The notes below the pieces were generated by a model. The model saw nothing but the letters and a program-made list of their open reading frames with translations. It was not told where the DNA came from and searched no databases. The position numbers and the translations under genes were made by a program. DNA of 64,000 nucleotides from Castanea sativa (lineage: Eukaryota; Streptophyta; Magnoliopsida; Fagales; Fagaceae): assembly GCF_040712315.1 (NCBI RefSeq), contig NC_134016.1, positions 27,537,503 through 27,601,502 on the forward strand, written 5' to 3'. Of the stretch, positions 1 through 11,813 are shown piece by piece (within the stretch, counting starts at the first letter, position 1; each line of letters begins with the position of its first letter).

Positions 1-2831
1 AAGCTTACCTTGCATCATGATCTGATCAAGAAACTGTTTCTGAATAGCTTGAAAGAGCACTTTTGAAAAGAATTTCAATTTTATCTTACATTTAACATAA
101 GAAACAAAAAATCTTTTTTAGTTTTTATCGTCTGCAACCCACCAGCTACTCTGATGAAACATAAACATATTTGGTATCCTGCTTCCCAGAATATGGGCAA
201 GATCCAGCTAGTTATCTTATGATTATGTACATCAATGATATTAAACAATATTCAGAAGCAACTGATACTTACACGGTCTAAGTTCCGGTACTTGGAAACC
301 AAGGCATAAGCTTTTCCAATCCCAATTCCAGGAACAGATGGAAGGAAATCACAGCCGGCTATAACACACATACCTGTGAAAAGGCCACAATTTAATTTGG
401 TCATTGTTTCAAATGCATCTAAAATGAAACCACTAAGAAATTGAGATACTGTTTTTACTCATCAGATAGAAAGAGGAACTCATTTCAGCTTTCACATTTA
501 TCAAGCAAACTTCTCGATGAAAATAGGTGGAAGGGTATTATCCACTTTAGACGCATGAATAGAGCAAGGTATGTCAGCAAATGAGGTACAGAACACCGTC
601 AGTTGTCCAAAATTAAATTTTATTGTGGTATGCATGTTTTTTCTGTGCATTTATTGATGGTATGCTGGATGCCCTCAATTAAGTCCACCCTTTAAATTTT
701 TTTCATGAATACAAATTTTCTTTTTGCTGTAAAAAACATACAACTAAACTTGTAAGCATGTTATGTCACATTGAACCCACCTGTGAACAATTCCATATCT
801 AAGTTTCGAAAGGAAGGTTTACGAGCCACTGAATCAAAAACATTGTTAAGCACTATCTCTTCACCATTCCCGTATCGGTCCATCTTAAACACAATCTGTT
901 TGCAAGCAATACAAATCAAAACAAAACAACACCAACATTTTTAATGAGTAAATGAAAATGAAGTCATCAGGAGAGCAATAGACCTCTGCCTGCATCATAT
1001 CAAATATTTGTGGGAGATCTTACAGCTTGGCAACCATATGCCATTAGATCACTATCTTCTGTAATCACTGCTACAATTCCACCCTTTTCTGGTTTAAGGC
1101 TGCACAGATATGCAAACTGAGCATCACCCACATATGGAGCTACCACATATTCAATGTTTTCTGACCTAAGAACCTTAAAGGTCACCAATGACACATTTAC
1201 TAGCAGTGAATTAGGTCCCAAAGTTTATTAACATCTAAGTAATACTCATAAAGAAATGGGAACTTCTGACAAATAAAAATGCAATGCCTAGTGTCCTAGA
1301 AGATGCATATAGCTAATAGTGATATGATAATTAGATACCTGTATCACTTGATGCGACGTGGATTGATTGATACTCACTGCCCTCTACAAGTTATTAACAG
1401 TAAAAATTTATAAATTTTCAGTAGTTTTTTAAAACATATATAGGAAAAACACCATGAGAATATTAAAGAAAAAGATTATGCTTGCTAATGCAGTTAACTT
1501 TTAATTAATGCTTTAAAAATTTGTGCCTAAGAAAGACTACTGACTGACTCTACGAAACAAGCACTCACATGATACAATTGCTCATATTTGAAGTTGGGTC
1601 CATTTTTCCATATCAAATCAAATCGTTCATAAGTTTGAACAAGGTTTGATAAGGTAGATAGGCATAGATTGAGCTCAATTAAAGCAAACTGTACTAACCC
1701 AATATGTTTAAATATTATTAAATGATTTTATATTCGATAATCTGCATTCTATCATGGTATTAGAGCAAGTGGTATTGAGTTTGAACCCTATGTCCACTCT
1801 ATCTTCCATATAAATGTTGAAAATGCCACATATTAAGTCCCACTTATTAAGGGAAATTTTGGGCATAAACATGAAAAACAGTGTTAGAATATTAATTAAA
1901 TAATGATACTCATCCATTTTCTTACAGCTTAAACTTTTAAAACAATCAGTAATTTATCGTAGTAACTCAATCATTACACAACAGTAGTTTTGGCTACAAT
2001 AAGAGATATAATAAGTATGAATGGTAGTTTACAAGGTAGATAGGCATTTCTCCAATTACTTAAACAATCAAACAAAAAAGCAGAAAATAGCAGCAGCTAA
2101 TAGTACCTGGAAGAGCTCAATGGCAGCACTAACATTCCCTTCTTTAAGCTTTACCATTGCTAAATCACGATTAGCTTTCCTTTTTCTGAATCAATAACAC
2201 AATTACAAAACCTTTTATAATTTTTTTTAAAAAAAAATCAAAACCTCTCAAAAAAATTCCGCATTATCGAAATGAAGCTTATATTAGAACATTGACAAAA
2301 ACACAAATGTGGATACATGCCTATGCCGATCATCCTCCGTGGCGGCCTTACACGGAATATTTCCGCCATCGAAAACGACAACAGGCGTTATCTTATGGTG
2401 GCGAAGCAGATTGATTCGGTGCATAAAGTATTCTATGTACCGCATTTTCTTATTGTTGTCTGAGTTCAGACAAAGCTCCATGCTACATGAATAAGCTGCC
2501 CCAATAATGTCTTTTGTTAATTTTCTTTCCAACCCAATAAAATAAATTAAACAATAATACCAATAGCAACTTAAATCATAAATATTGAAAAAAGTTACCT
2601 CCTTTGTGAAGCCATGAATACGCGTCAATACCCACCTGCCAAAAAAAAAAAACCATTAAAAAATGCCCAATTCGCCGTAAATAGATTTGTAACTCAACTG
2701 ACACTTTTTGATCCAACTGTCGAATTAAAAAAAAAAATGTATAGGATATTTACACGCTTGCCGGCGTATTTTTTTATGTGAATGGGTTCAATGTGGGGCT
2801 TCATGAATCTGAGCAGATCTTTGATACCCAT
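1..2831 (-). CDS. EXO1-like XPG/Rad2-family 5'-3' exonuclease, 5' part, runs off the window
   Basis: Structure-specific 5' nuclease of the EXO1/FEN1/XPG superfamily, acting in DNA repair in the nucleus. Minus-strand exons that join in frame: 2754-2831 (start MGIKDLLRF), 2599-2635, 2321-2495, 2107-2185, 1339-1383, 1024-1173, 781-895, 273-373 (260 codons). Visible motifs: [11 protein letters not shown] (N-terminal Asp), [26 protein letters not shown] (H2TH side). The wording AYSCSMELC and [17 protein letters not shown] resembles the second plant EXO1 class (Arabidopsis At1g18090 type) rather than classical EXO1. The canonical APYEADAQ reads APYVGDAQ, so one metal-binding Glu is Val. Intron 3 starts with GC, not GT. 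The next exon, expected below 270, was not resolved; the C-terminal half lies outside the window. It could be a working gene with an altered site or a decaying paralogue. Confidence 0.88.
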
Positions 2832-2874
2832 TTGCGGCTCACCTTCAAATATTTCTGGGTTTTGCTTGGGTTTA

Positions 2875-2899
2875 TCTCTCTCTCTCTCTCTCTCTCTCT
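2875..2899. repeat. (TC)n microsatellite
   Basis: About 12 uninterrupted TC units lie just upstream of the EXO1-like start codon. On the coding strand they read as (GA)n, a common motif in plant 5' UTRs. Confidence 0.9.
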
Positions 2900-3688
2900 T
2901 TTTGTTTGTTTGTTTGGGTTTAAAAAATAGCAGAAGGAAAGTGAATGAAGAAACTTGAATATATTATAAGGTGGAGAAAATGGCGGGAAGGGGAGCAAAT
3001 GTTGTCAAATTTACAATATTTCAGCTGAGTCCAATGAAAGAGTGCCACGTATGCCGATGGTATTGTGGCGCTTATTGATTGTTTTGTGATTTGGATTTTT
3101 GTATATGTGAGGAGGGGTAATACGGTCTTTCTGTGTAGCTCTTTTACCGCGAGTTTCTTTTTGAAATTTTTAATACGTGAGGAAATCTCGCGCGCGATTT
3201 TCTTTCCAATTGTGTCGTCCTGTTTTGCTTTTTTTTTTCCTTTTTGGTTACGCATTTGATATTTTGTCATCAAATGCTGTGATTTTGGAGCAAAAAGCCA
3301 TACCTATGTTTCTGTCCTACTTAAAATGAGGAGAATTTGGAGTATATTATAAGGGGAAAAAGGAAAAAAAAAAAAAAAAACAACAACAACAACAATTTGA
3401 GCATCTTTGCTTGAATAATGCTAGTATTACACTAAACTCCCCGACTTGCTCATGTGGCAAGTTATGAGTGTTGAGTCAATGTGGTTTACAATTTTATCAT
3501 TCACAACTTCTCACATGATCAACAAAACTTAATTTTTATTTTTTATTTTTTTTTTACTTTTCTTTCTTTTTTTTAAGAGTGGTAATAGTTACACACTGTA
3601 CGTATGATAGTACGAGATATACAATATTACATTAGTTGAAATCGTGTTTTAAAAAGAAGTTAAAATTGTGTTTTCAATTGTGCGCAAC
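2900..3688. other. Intergenic, no gene recognised
   Basis: This is the upstream side of the EXO1-like gene. It is AT-rich with a poly-A/CAA tract near 3360-3395 and T-rich stretches near 3540-3575. I see no coding exon; short open frames here lack codon structure or any recognisable motif. Confidence 0.6.
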
Positions 3689-3691
3689 TAT

Positions 3692-3738
3692 GGGTGCGTT
3701 TGTTTTGACAGTAAACCAATTCCGGAAAATATTTTCAG
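3692..3738 (+). repeat. Left 47-bp TIR
   Basis: Starts GGGTGCGTTTG and ends AATATTTTCAG. It is the exact inverted match of 14693-14739. Confidence 0.88.
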
Positions 3739-3782
3739 GAAATGAGAATATTTTCGGGAAAGGAAAATATTTTTAGATGTTT

Positions 3783-3787
3783 GGTGG
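3783..3787. other. Left target-site duplication GGTGG
   Basis: The five bases GGTGG immediately precede the 5' LTR and are repeated directly after the 3' LTR at 13954-13958. Confidence 0.93.
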
Positions 3788-4454
3788 TGATAGGGGAATA
3801 ATATAGCCCATCTCCAAGTCGTCCATACAGGTCGTCCATAGCCCACCTACTACCATAAACACCCTCAGAAACTTACCTACAAGTGCCTCGTCCAGGGAAG
3901 AAGAGATCAAGACGAGGTACGCACCATCAGAGTGATGCACTCGTCCAGAGTGTCGACATCCTCGTCTTGAGCAAATTCACCCGTTAGACGAGGCATCCCC
4001 CGCGTGTGAAACGAAGCACGTCCAACTGAGGAACTCAAGGACGAGGGTGTCACACTTAGGAAAATCTCCAAATGAGATATGATAATCCCTTATCCCACGC
4101 GTAACCGCCAGGTATCCGTTGTGAAACAAGAGCATAACTTCCAGACGGTTATGCAAGTTATGTTTGATTTCTATCTCTCCTTGAAGCCAGGAGAAGTTCA
4201 AATTTTGGTAACCGCCTATGATAACACTATATAAAAATTTGTTTTGACAAACCCAAGGTATGTTCAGTTTTTACTCCAAAAAAGTTGGAACTCAAATAAC
4301 TTAGAGGAAAAAACTAACTTTGCCATCGGAGGACTTTTGGCCGGCAGCCCCGGTCGCCTTTGATACGCTTTTCTTTCTTTTTCAGGCCGTAGAAAGATCC
4401 AGTAGTCCTTTTCAGTCCGAAGCATCCAGCCTACTGATTTTCTTCGCATCATCA
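3788..4454 (+). repeat. 5' LTR (667 bp)
   Basis: Starts TGATAGGGGAATAA and ends CGCATCATCA, so it has the TG...CA termini. It is nearly identical to 13291-13953. It carries many copies of the CTCGTCC/GGACGAG word. Confidence 0.95.
4228..4236 (+). promoter_or_regulatory. TATA box of the 5' LTR
   Basis: TATATAAAA lies about 220 bp before the LTR end and is conserved in the 3' LTR at about 13725-13733. Its position fits the U3/R boundary of a plant LTR. Confidence 0.6.
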
Positions 4455-4456
4455 GT

Positions 4457-4472
4457 TGGCGCCGTCTGTGGG
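4457..4472 (+). other. Primer-binding site
   Basis: TGGCGCCGTCTGTGGG begins two bases after the 5' LTR. The TGGCGCC start is usual for a gypsy tRNA-primed PBS; the tRNA was not identified. Confidence 0.8.
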
Positions 4473-4510
4473 AATCGAAACTTGTTATTCTATCCCAGAC
4501 AAAAGGTTGA

Positions 4511-5755
4511 ATGGTTCGAACAAGATCAAGGGCTACCAGCCAAGCCACCGGAGAGTAGATCGGTACTGTGTGCGGCCGCCTTCTATGCAACACATACAAT
4601 CCATGGCGGCTGCTATGACGAGCGACACGTCGAAACCAGGAATTGAATAAGGAGATCAACTTCGGGGAGGCGGCGTCAAGTACACATGGAGGGAAGGGCC
4701 CGAGTCGGGGAAGGAGGAGGGAGAATGTAGAGTCCGAAGATCAAACAAGGGGTACCGCTTGAGAAGGGTGCCGCACTTGGAAAAAAGAAATGGACCGGAT
4801 GAGAAAAGCCATGGATGAAATGAGGGAAAACATGAGGCGAACAAACCCGATAGATGATATGGTCCACCGAACGAGCTCCCCTTCACGGCCTCCATCGGCG
4901 GTCACCCTCTACCCCCGAAGTTCAAAATGCCTTCTCTAGGACTCGTACGATGGAAATCGCGACCCCTGCGATCACATTGCAACTTTCAAGACGACCATGC
5001 ATCTGCAGGGGGTCCAAGGACGAGATCATGTGCGGAGAGCTTTTCCCACCACACTCAAGGGATCGGCGCGAGTGTGGTTCGCAAGATTCCCCCAAACTCG
5101 GTGGGATCATTTGAAGAGCGAGTAAGTTTGTTTGTCAACAACTTCATTGGAGGACGGCGTCACAAGCGTTCCTCCTGCAGCACTGTGACCATAGAGCAAG
5201 GGGACAATGAGAGTTTGCGATCTTTTATCACCCGTTTTAACAGAGAAGCCCTAACGGTGGACGAGATGGATGACAAGCTATTGCTAGCCGCTTTCCACGA
5301 TGGGGTCAATTCGACTTGTTTATTCATAAGCTCTATGAGCGGGAACCGCGACTATGGCCGAGCTTGTCCATTCAGCCCGAGAATTTTATGAATGCCGAAG
5401 ACGCCATCATAGCCAAGAAAAGAAAAAGGGCGGAGCGCTCGGAGGTGGGCCACCATCGCTACCGGGGACCGGGGACCTCGTCCGAAGAAGGTTCGGGTAG
5501 ACGAGAAAAAGATAAGGATGGTAAGAAGGCCGGTTCCTGCAAGGAATCAGCAATACACGCCCGACTATGCCGTTAGAGCGGGTCCTTATGCAGATCAAGG
5601 ATGATCCGTCCTTGAAGTGGCCGAGACAAAATGAAGGGAGACCCCAACAAGCGTAACGGGAGCAAGTCTTGCCGTTTTCATAGGGACCATGGGCATGATA
5701 CGGACGAGTGCTTTGACTTGAAGCAACGGGTGAAAATCTCATTAGACGGGGGAAA
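4511..5755 (+). pseudogene. gag of the gypsy element, broken
   Basis: Encoded the nucleocapsid/capsid polyprotein that packages element RNA. It starts MVRTRSRATSQATGE and then meets TAG. Recognisable blocks follow in shifting frames: PPKFKMPSLG near 4915, the retrotransposon-gag core around 5050-5400 (EQGDNESLRSFITRFN, LLLAAFHDGV), a lysine/arginine-rich stretch near 5410-5560, and a CRFH-GH-C zinc-knuckle-like motif near 5668-5712. At least four frameshifts and one stop are needed to connect them. Several breaks occur where a CAG codon would be expected. Confidence 0.85.
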
Positions 5756-6388
5756 TTGAGGAACTTCCTTGGACGAGACCAGAGAGATGAGAAAATGAAG
5801 GCCAAGGTGGAAGAATCATCACGCCCTCCAGCTTGGAGAAATAAGGGTAATTATAGGAGGAAGCTCGACGGTGCGGTCGTCCAAATCAAGGAAGACGTGC
5901 ACGAGGGTGGTGCGAGAACATCCAACGAAGGTCGACCTACTAGGACGAGGGAGGTTGACCAACGGCTGTTGCTTTCATGGACGAGGAGGCGGGGACGAAT
6001 TCACCATCCACACGATGACGCGATAGTCATCACCCTACTGCATCTCGACTACATGACCGGGAGGGTATTGATAGACAATGGCAGCTCTGCAGACATTCTC
6101 TACTACCCCGCGTTCCAACAAATGAAGCTAGGACGAGACCGGCTTCGACCAGTGAACTCGTCGTTGGTGGGATTCGGAGGAATGAAGGTGCAACCTGTGG
6201 GAACCATCATGTTGCCAGTAGTCGTCGGGACGTATCCGCAGCAGATAACCAAAGAGGTGAATTTCCTTGTTGTTGATTGTGCATCGTCATACAATGCAAT
6301 AATTGGAAGGCCAACTTTGAACAAACTGGAAGCGGTAACCTCTACCTACCACTTGTCCATTAAATTCCCGACCGAGCACCCGGGGTAG
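5756..6388 (+). pseudogene. Retropepsin (protease) region of pol
   Basis: An open stretch of about 210 codons contains VLIDNGSSADILY near 6064-6102, the DNGSS form of the aspartic protease active site typical of plant Tat elements, followed by GFGGMKVQPVG and the IIGRPTLNKL block near 6298-6330. It cleaved the element polyprotein. It ends in a stop at 6386-6388 and pol resumes downstream in another frame. Confidence 0.85.
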
Positions 6389-6451
6389 GCCGGGTACAAG
6401 GAGACCAGTGGCGCCGAGAATGCTACCTAGCCATGCGGCCATGGACGGCGT

Positions 6452-7200
6452 ATGCAGACGATGAGCATAGACGGAAAAAGGGTTGTGGCTGAGCCCACTG
6501 AAGCATTAGAGGACGTCCCTTTGGACGATGACCAGCCCGAGAAGTCTACCAGAGTTGGGGCGAGCATGGAAGAGGGGGCGAAGCACGCTTTGGTCCGGTT
6601 TCTGAGGGAAAACCTCGATGTCTTCGCATGGAGTCATGAGGACATGCCCGGAATTGATCCAAACGTCATTACCCACAGCCTGAATGTGTGTCCCTATTTG
6701 AAGCCAGTGCGTCAGAAGAGAAGAGTTTTTGCTCCCGAGCGAGATAGTGCCATGAAGGAAGAGGTGCAGAAGTTGGTCGCCGCGAGGTTTATCCGAGAAG
6801 TTCACTACCCAGACTGGTTGGCGAACGTAGTCATGGTCAGAAAAGCCAATGGCAAGTGGCGGATGTGCGTGGACTTCACTGATCTCAACAAAGCTTGCCC
6901 CAAGGATAGCTACCCATTGCCACGCATTGACCAGTTAGTGGATTCGACGCGGTCACAAGATACTTAACTTCATGGACGCTTTCTCGGGTACAACGGATTC
7001 AGATGAATGAAGCGGATCAAAGAGAAGACCTCGTTCGTCACAAGCCAAGGGTTGTATTGCTACAAGGTTATGCCCTTCGGTTTGAAGAACGCGGAGCAAC
7101 CTACCAAAGGCCGGTTAACCATATGTTCCGTCCTCAAATCGGGCGAAATGTGGAGGTTTATGTGGACGACATCTTTGGTGAAGAGCCAGGACGAGGATAA
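6452..7200 (+). pseudogene. Reverse transcriptase domain, frameshifted
   Basis: Carries the gypsy RT fingers/palm: DVFAWSHEDMPGID, ANVVMVRKANGKWRMCVDFTDLNKACPKDSYPLPRID in the first frame, then after a break near 6945-6990 the blocks MPFGLKN and VEVYVDD (catalytic YVDD near 7162-7173) in two alternating frames. Downstream KCAFGVSSGKFLGFMVSHRGIE continues the thumb. It synthesised cDNA from element RNA. The junctions between frames lie at places where the conserved protein would use CAG (near 6945, 6990 and 7089). Confidence 0.9.
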
Positions 7201-8302
7201 ACATCTTGAAGACCTTCAAGAGACTTTTGACACATTGCGACGGTACCACATGAAGTTAAATCCGAGCAAGTGTGCTTTCGGAGTTTCGTCGGGTAAGTTC
7301 TTAGGGTTTATGGTGTCGCACAGGGGAATTGAGGCGAATCCGGATAAAATCCAGGCGATACTGAACATGGAGCCACCGAGAAATATCAAAGAAGTCCAGT
7401 CTCTTACTGGACGAGTCGCCGCCCTCAACAGGTTTGTATCGAAAGCTACTGACAAATGTTTACCTTTCTTTAAGGTCCTTAGGAAGGCTTTTGAATGGAC
7501 GGACGAGTGTCAGAAGGCCTTCCAAGACTTGAAGACGTATCTAATGACGGCACCACTGTTGAGTCCGTCTGTACCTGGGGAAGAGTTGTATTTGTACTTG
7601 GCAGTGTCCCCACACGCAGTAAGCTCAGCATTAGTCAGAGAAGAGGGGAAAGTCCAGAAGCCAGTCTATTACACAAGCCACGCGATGAGAGGGGCAGAAG
7701 GGCGATATCCAATGATGGAGAAACTAGCCTTCGCACTAATCACGGCTTCCAGGAAGCTAAGACATTATTTTCAGGCACATGTCATCAACGTCCTGACGGA
7801 CCATCCCATAAAAAAGGCAATGAGCAAGTTGGAAGCTGCTGGACGGCTAGTACAGTGGGCCGTTGAGCTCAGCGAGTTCGATGTCAGGTACCTCCCAAGG
7901 AGCGCGATAAAAGCGCAGGCGTTGGTAGATTTCATTGCGGAATTCACCCCCAGTCAGGACGACCTGAACAAGGACGAGAGAAATGAAATGTGGGTGGTTA
8001 ATGTTGACGGATCGTCCACAGTACGCGCGGAGGGATTGGAATTGTATTGAAGTCCCCCGAGGGAGACAAGCTGGAGTATGCGGCCCGTACCGCAATATCC
8101 AACTACCAACAACGAGGCCGAGTACGAGGCTCTACTCAAGGGGTTGGAATTGGCCAAGTCCTACAGGGGCGGAGTCGTTAACAATCGGAGGAGACTCTCG
8201 CTTGGTCATTAACCAAGTAAATGGGATGTGCGATGTCAAAGAAGATCGAATGAAGAAGTACCTTAACAAAGTGAAACGCCTTGCCGGAAATTTTCAGCCA
8301 TA
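7201..8302 (+). pseudogene. Gypsy RNase H plus second (archaeal-type) RNase H, broken
   Basis: The first RNase H follows the RT in one open frame: EELYLYLAVSPHAVSSALVR, KPVYYTSHAMRGAE, LTDHPIKK near 7795, then a linker to about 7975. A second RNase H follows: VVNVDGSS near 7995-8016, TTNNEAEYEALL near 8104-8140 and GGDSRLVINQVNG near 8189-8228, supplying the Asp-Glu-Asp carboxylates; a frame break separates the first block from the rest. A dual RNase H is diagnostic of the Tat branch. It would remove the RNA template during cDNA synthesis. Confidence 0.85.
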
Positions 8303-8659
8303 AGTTTTATTCAACTTCCTAGGGAGGAGAACGCTGACGCCTTGACGCATTGGCAAAAGCTGCCTCGGCGAGAGTCATAGACAAGTTCGACGACATCCGG
8401 TACATGCCGAGCATAGACATCCCCGACATACGGCGGATAGGAGGAGGAGAAAATTGGATGAGTCCGATAATAATCTATCTCGAAGATGGGAGGCTTCAGA
8501 AGACAAGGATGAAGCGAGAAAGTTAAGGGTCAGAGTCGGCCAAGTATGTCATCATAAATGAGGTGTTGTACAAACGAGGCTTTTCTCAACCCTACTTAAG
8601 ATGCTTGGCTCTGACGAGTCAAACTATGTTCTAAGGGAGGTTCATGAAGGATCCTGTGG

Positions 8660-9685
8660 AAATCATTCGGGGGCAAGGTCCTCGTCCATAAGATGGTAGT
8701 GCGAGGCTACTATTGGCCAACAATGCGGGCGGACGCTAAAGCCTATGTCAAGGTATGTGACCAATGCCAGGCGTTATAGCAATGTGCCCGGACGGCCGTA
8801 GGTATCGGAGACCCCAATGACGGCCCCGTGGCCCTTCGCACGGTGGGGACTGGATATCTGGGTCCTTTTCCAATAGGAGTCCGACAAATGAAGTTTTTGG
8901 TGGTAGGGATAGATTACTTTACCAAATGGGTAGAAGCTAGCCTCTTGCGGCAATCACTCGGCGGAACGTGAAGAATTTTGTATGGAAGAATATCCTATGC
9001 GAGGTTCGGAGTACCCGGGGTATTAGTATGGGACAACGGACGTCAATTTGACAACGCACCCTTCGGGGATTTCGCAATCGTTTTGGAATCAAGAATCACT
9101 ATTCTTCACCCTCCCATCCACGGGCAAATGGGCAAGGCGGAAGTAGCAGACCGATCCTTGCTGAAAATCATCAAGACTCGGCTTGAGGGGCAAAAGGGAT
9201 ATGGCCGGACGAGCTACCTGTGTTCGTGGGCCTATAGGACGACTGCACGAACTCCGATAGGAGACCCCTTTTAAGCTAGCCTATGGGAGTGAAGGCATTA
9301 TACCGGCGAGAGGTCCATATGGCAAGCCACCGAGTGATGAAGTAGCAGGAGAAAGACAACGGGGAACAACTTCGCCTTGACCTCGATCTTATTGATGAGG
9401 TAAGAATGGATGCGGAGCAAAGGACGAAGATACAAAAATCTCATGGCCGGCAACGGCATGACGCCATGGTAAGGCCCGGACGGTTCGGTGTTGGGGACCT
9501 TGTCCTGGGGTCTCACTTGGCGACCGGGGAACCATTTCATGGAAAGCGGGACCCCCGGTTGGGAAGGACCCTACAAAGTAATCAATTGCAAAAGGGCAAG
9601 GGGGTCCTACTACCTGGAAGCCCTGGATGGACGGAAGTTAGAACATCCTTGGAACGTGGAACATCTGCGAAAGTACTATCAGTAA
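8660..9685 (+). pseudogene. Integrase, broken
   Basis: Remnant of the D,D(35)E integrase. The zinc-binding side ends in GYYWPTMRADAKAYVKVCDQCQ near 8706-8770. Core Asp residues are in VGIDYFTKWVEA near 8908-8940 and VWDNGRQFDN near 9027-9056; the Glu is in KAEV near 9134. The C-terminal GTPGWEGPYKVI and HPWNVEHLRKYYQ end at the stop at 9683-9685. Frames change at least four times. It would insert element cDNA into the genome. Confidence 0.85.
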
Positions 9686-10837
9686 TGAGCAGGGACGAAG
9701 GAAGTCAGTGGCAAAATTACAGTTGTGATTTGCGTGTTTGCTTATATTTACTTGTGCTTTTACTATTATTATGGTGTGTTATGAATAAAAGTGCACTAGT
9801 TCTTAAACTTTTGCACTACTTGCAGACCAGTTCATGAAAGACGATGCTATGTACTAGATATCTTAATAAGGCACTAGCTTATAAGCGTGTGCCAAGTTTG
9901 TGAACAATGTTCATGTAATAATATGGTTTGGATTTCTTATGTACTTGAATTCCATTTCCCCTGATAATATCCATGGACGAGGCAAAAGCCTTGGACAAAT
10001 AAAATCTTTGGACGAAGACAAACTCGACTAAGCTTTAAGGCATGCTCGTCCAAGCTTTCCTTAAAAAAGAATGAGGATAAAGCAAAAATGCTAAGGCATG
10101 CTCGTCCAAGCTTTCCTTAAAAGAGAATGAGGATAAAGCAAAAATGCTAAGGCATGCTCGTCCAAGCTTTCCTTAAAAAGAGCAAAAATGCTAAGGCATG
10201 CTCGTCCAAGCTTTCCTTAAAAAAGAACGAGGGTAAAGCAAAAATGCTAAGGCATATTCGTCCAAAGCTTTCCTTAAAAAAAATGAGGATAAAGCAACAA
10301 AGTTAAGACATGCTCGTCCAAGTTTTCCTTAGCCAGGGCATACTCATCTAAGAAGGGAAGTAGGCCTTAACACCTGCGTTCTAACGGCGAGCATATGATC
10401 GTCCTAATACAATCGTCCATAAGGGCATCATGTAAACAATCACCCAACAACGGGAAACATTGCTTAAAAGGCAATTGAATAAAAATACATACACTCGTCC
10501 ATGGAACAACAATGATGATAAGCGAAAGTAAGCATTCATTAAACAATAAAAGGGTGAACGACCACCGTCCAAAAAACCCTTGAAAAGTAAGCCTTGAAAG
10601 GCATTGTTTATAAAGCCGTCAAAAGTGCTCGGGACGAAATAAATGTACTCTTATACATTTAAAAAAAAAAAAAAAAAAAAAGAGAGACGGGGAAGAAAAC
10701 ACTTAAACAAATGATGAAAATTTTCAAACGGGCATCGAGGCATTACAGGGTCGTCTTGACGAGCTTGGTAGAGGCATCGTCTTCAACATTGACATCTTCG
10801 AGCTAGTCGAAGAAAAGAACTAGCAAGCACCTCCAAG
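9686..10837. other. Non-coding 3' spacer of the gypsy element
   Basis: Between the integrase stop and the antisense ORF. It has no sense coding blocks. It contains the ~57-bp tandem repeats at 10038-10345 and a poly-A tract at about 10659-10681. Confidence 0.7.
10038..10345 (+). repeat. Tandem repeat inside the gypsy spacer
   Basis: About six copies of a 40-57-bp unit containing AAGGCATGCTCGTCCAAGC followed by TTTCCTTAAAA and usually GAATGAGGATAAAGC. The third copy lacks the GAATGAGGATAAAGC half. Copies are close to identical, and each carries the CTCGTCC word. Confidence 0.88.
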
Positions 10838-11782
10838 TTGAAGGACGATAGGATCAAGTCAACTTCGGAAACTTTTCTTTCGCCTCCATGCGAAAGTCTT
10901 CAAATCCAGCCGCATAGTTGGCGTCCGAGAAGGTCCGTAAATCGCTTCGAAGCCCCGAACTCCTCCACGGCCTCGTCCTTAGCCCTCACAAGGGAATTGC
11001 TAAGCTCGTCGGTCTTTTCTGAAAGTGGTCAAGACGGAGAGTCCTTTTCCACTACATCAGCCTTTAATTCCTCGACGAGGTTTAGCAAATCCTTGGCTGC
11101 GTCCTTAGCCTCGGCGCCGTCTCGGCCCCGGCTTTTGCACTCATCCTTAACCTCCTTGATCCTCCTCTCCAACGACGGCCTCGTCTGTCCAACTCGGTAG
11201 CCTGCCTAGACGCGGTATAAACTTGGACATGGCCCGCACAAACAAATAAGAATTTTTGTATCAAGCAAAGTAAACAAGCATGAAAAGCTAACGACGAGAA
11301 CAAATTTGTATCCATTACCTTGAAAAAGATCGTGGACACTAGAGTGTTCAAAATCCGTCAAGGACATGTTGTAGCATGCAGCCACGTCCTCGTCGGACTT
11401 TACACTGTTGGAACCTCTCCCGAAGCCAAGCCCTCACTCTCGGCGAGGTTGGGCACAACATCAACGGGAGGTTGGGACGAGGGCGGAACGGCGGTCTTGG
11501 ACGGTGGAGTGGGAGCGAGGCTCGGCGACTCCACGTTGAAGATTGGGACGGACGGTGGTGGAGGAGGAACAGGGGACGGAGAGAGACGACCCCGGCCTTG
11601 GACGACTTTACGTGCTCTCCTCGGGGGAGGTTTTCAAGGTTGATGGCCTTTGACGGGGGCTCCTCTTATCGCCAACGGAAGGACGAGCCCTAGTTGTGTC
11701 TTGCTTGCCACGCTCGTCCACGACCCCTTTGCCTTTGTTTTCCTTCATGGTAGTCATCCCTAAAATAAATAATAATAATTAT

Positions 11783-11813
<31 letters not shown>

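Noticed and set aside
1..272. A ninth exon of the EXO1-like gene near 12-60
   Set aside because: A good donor (GCAAG|GTAAGC) is present on minus, but no acceptor keeps the frame from exon 8 and the peptide does not match the family.
10038..10345. Regularly spaced repeats that superficially resemble a CRISPR array
   Set aside because: The whole unit is repeated, with no unique spacers, and it lies in a plant retrotransposon.
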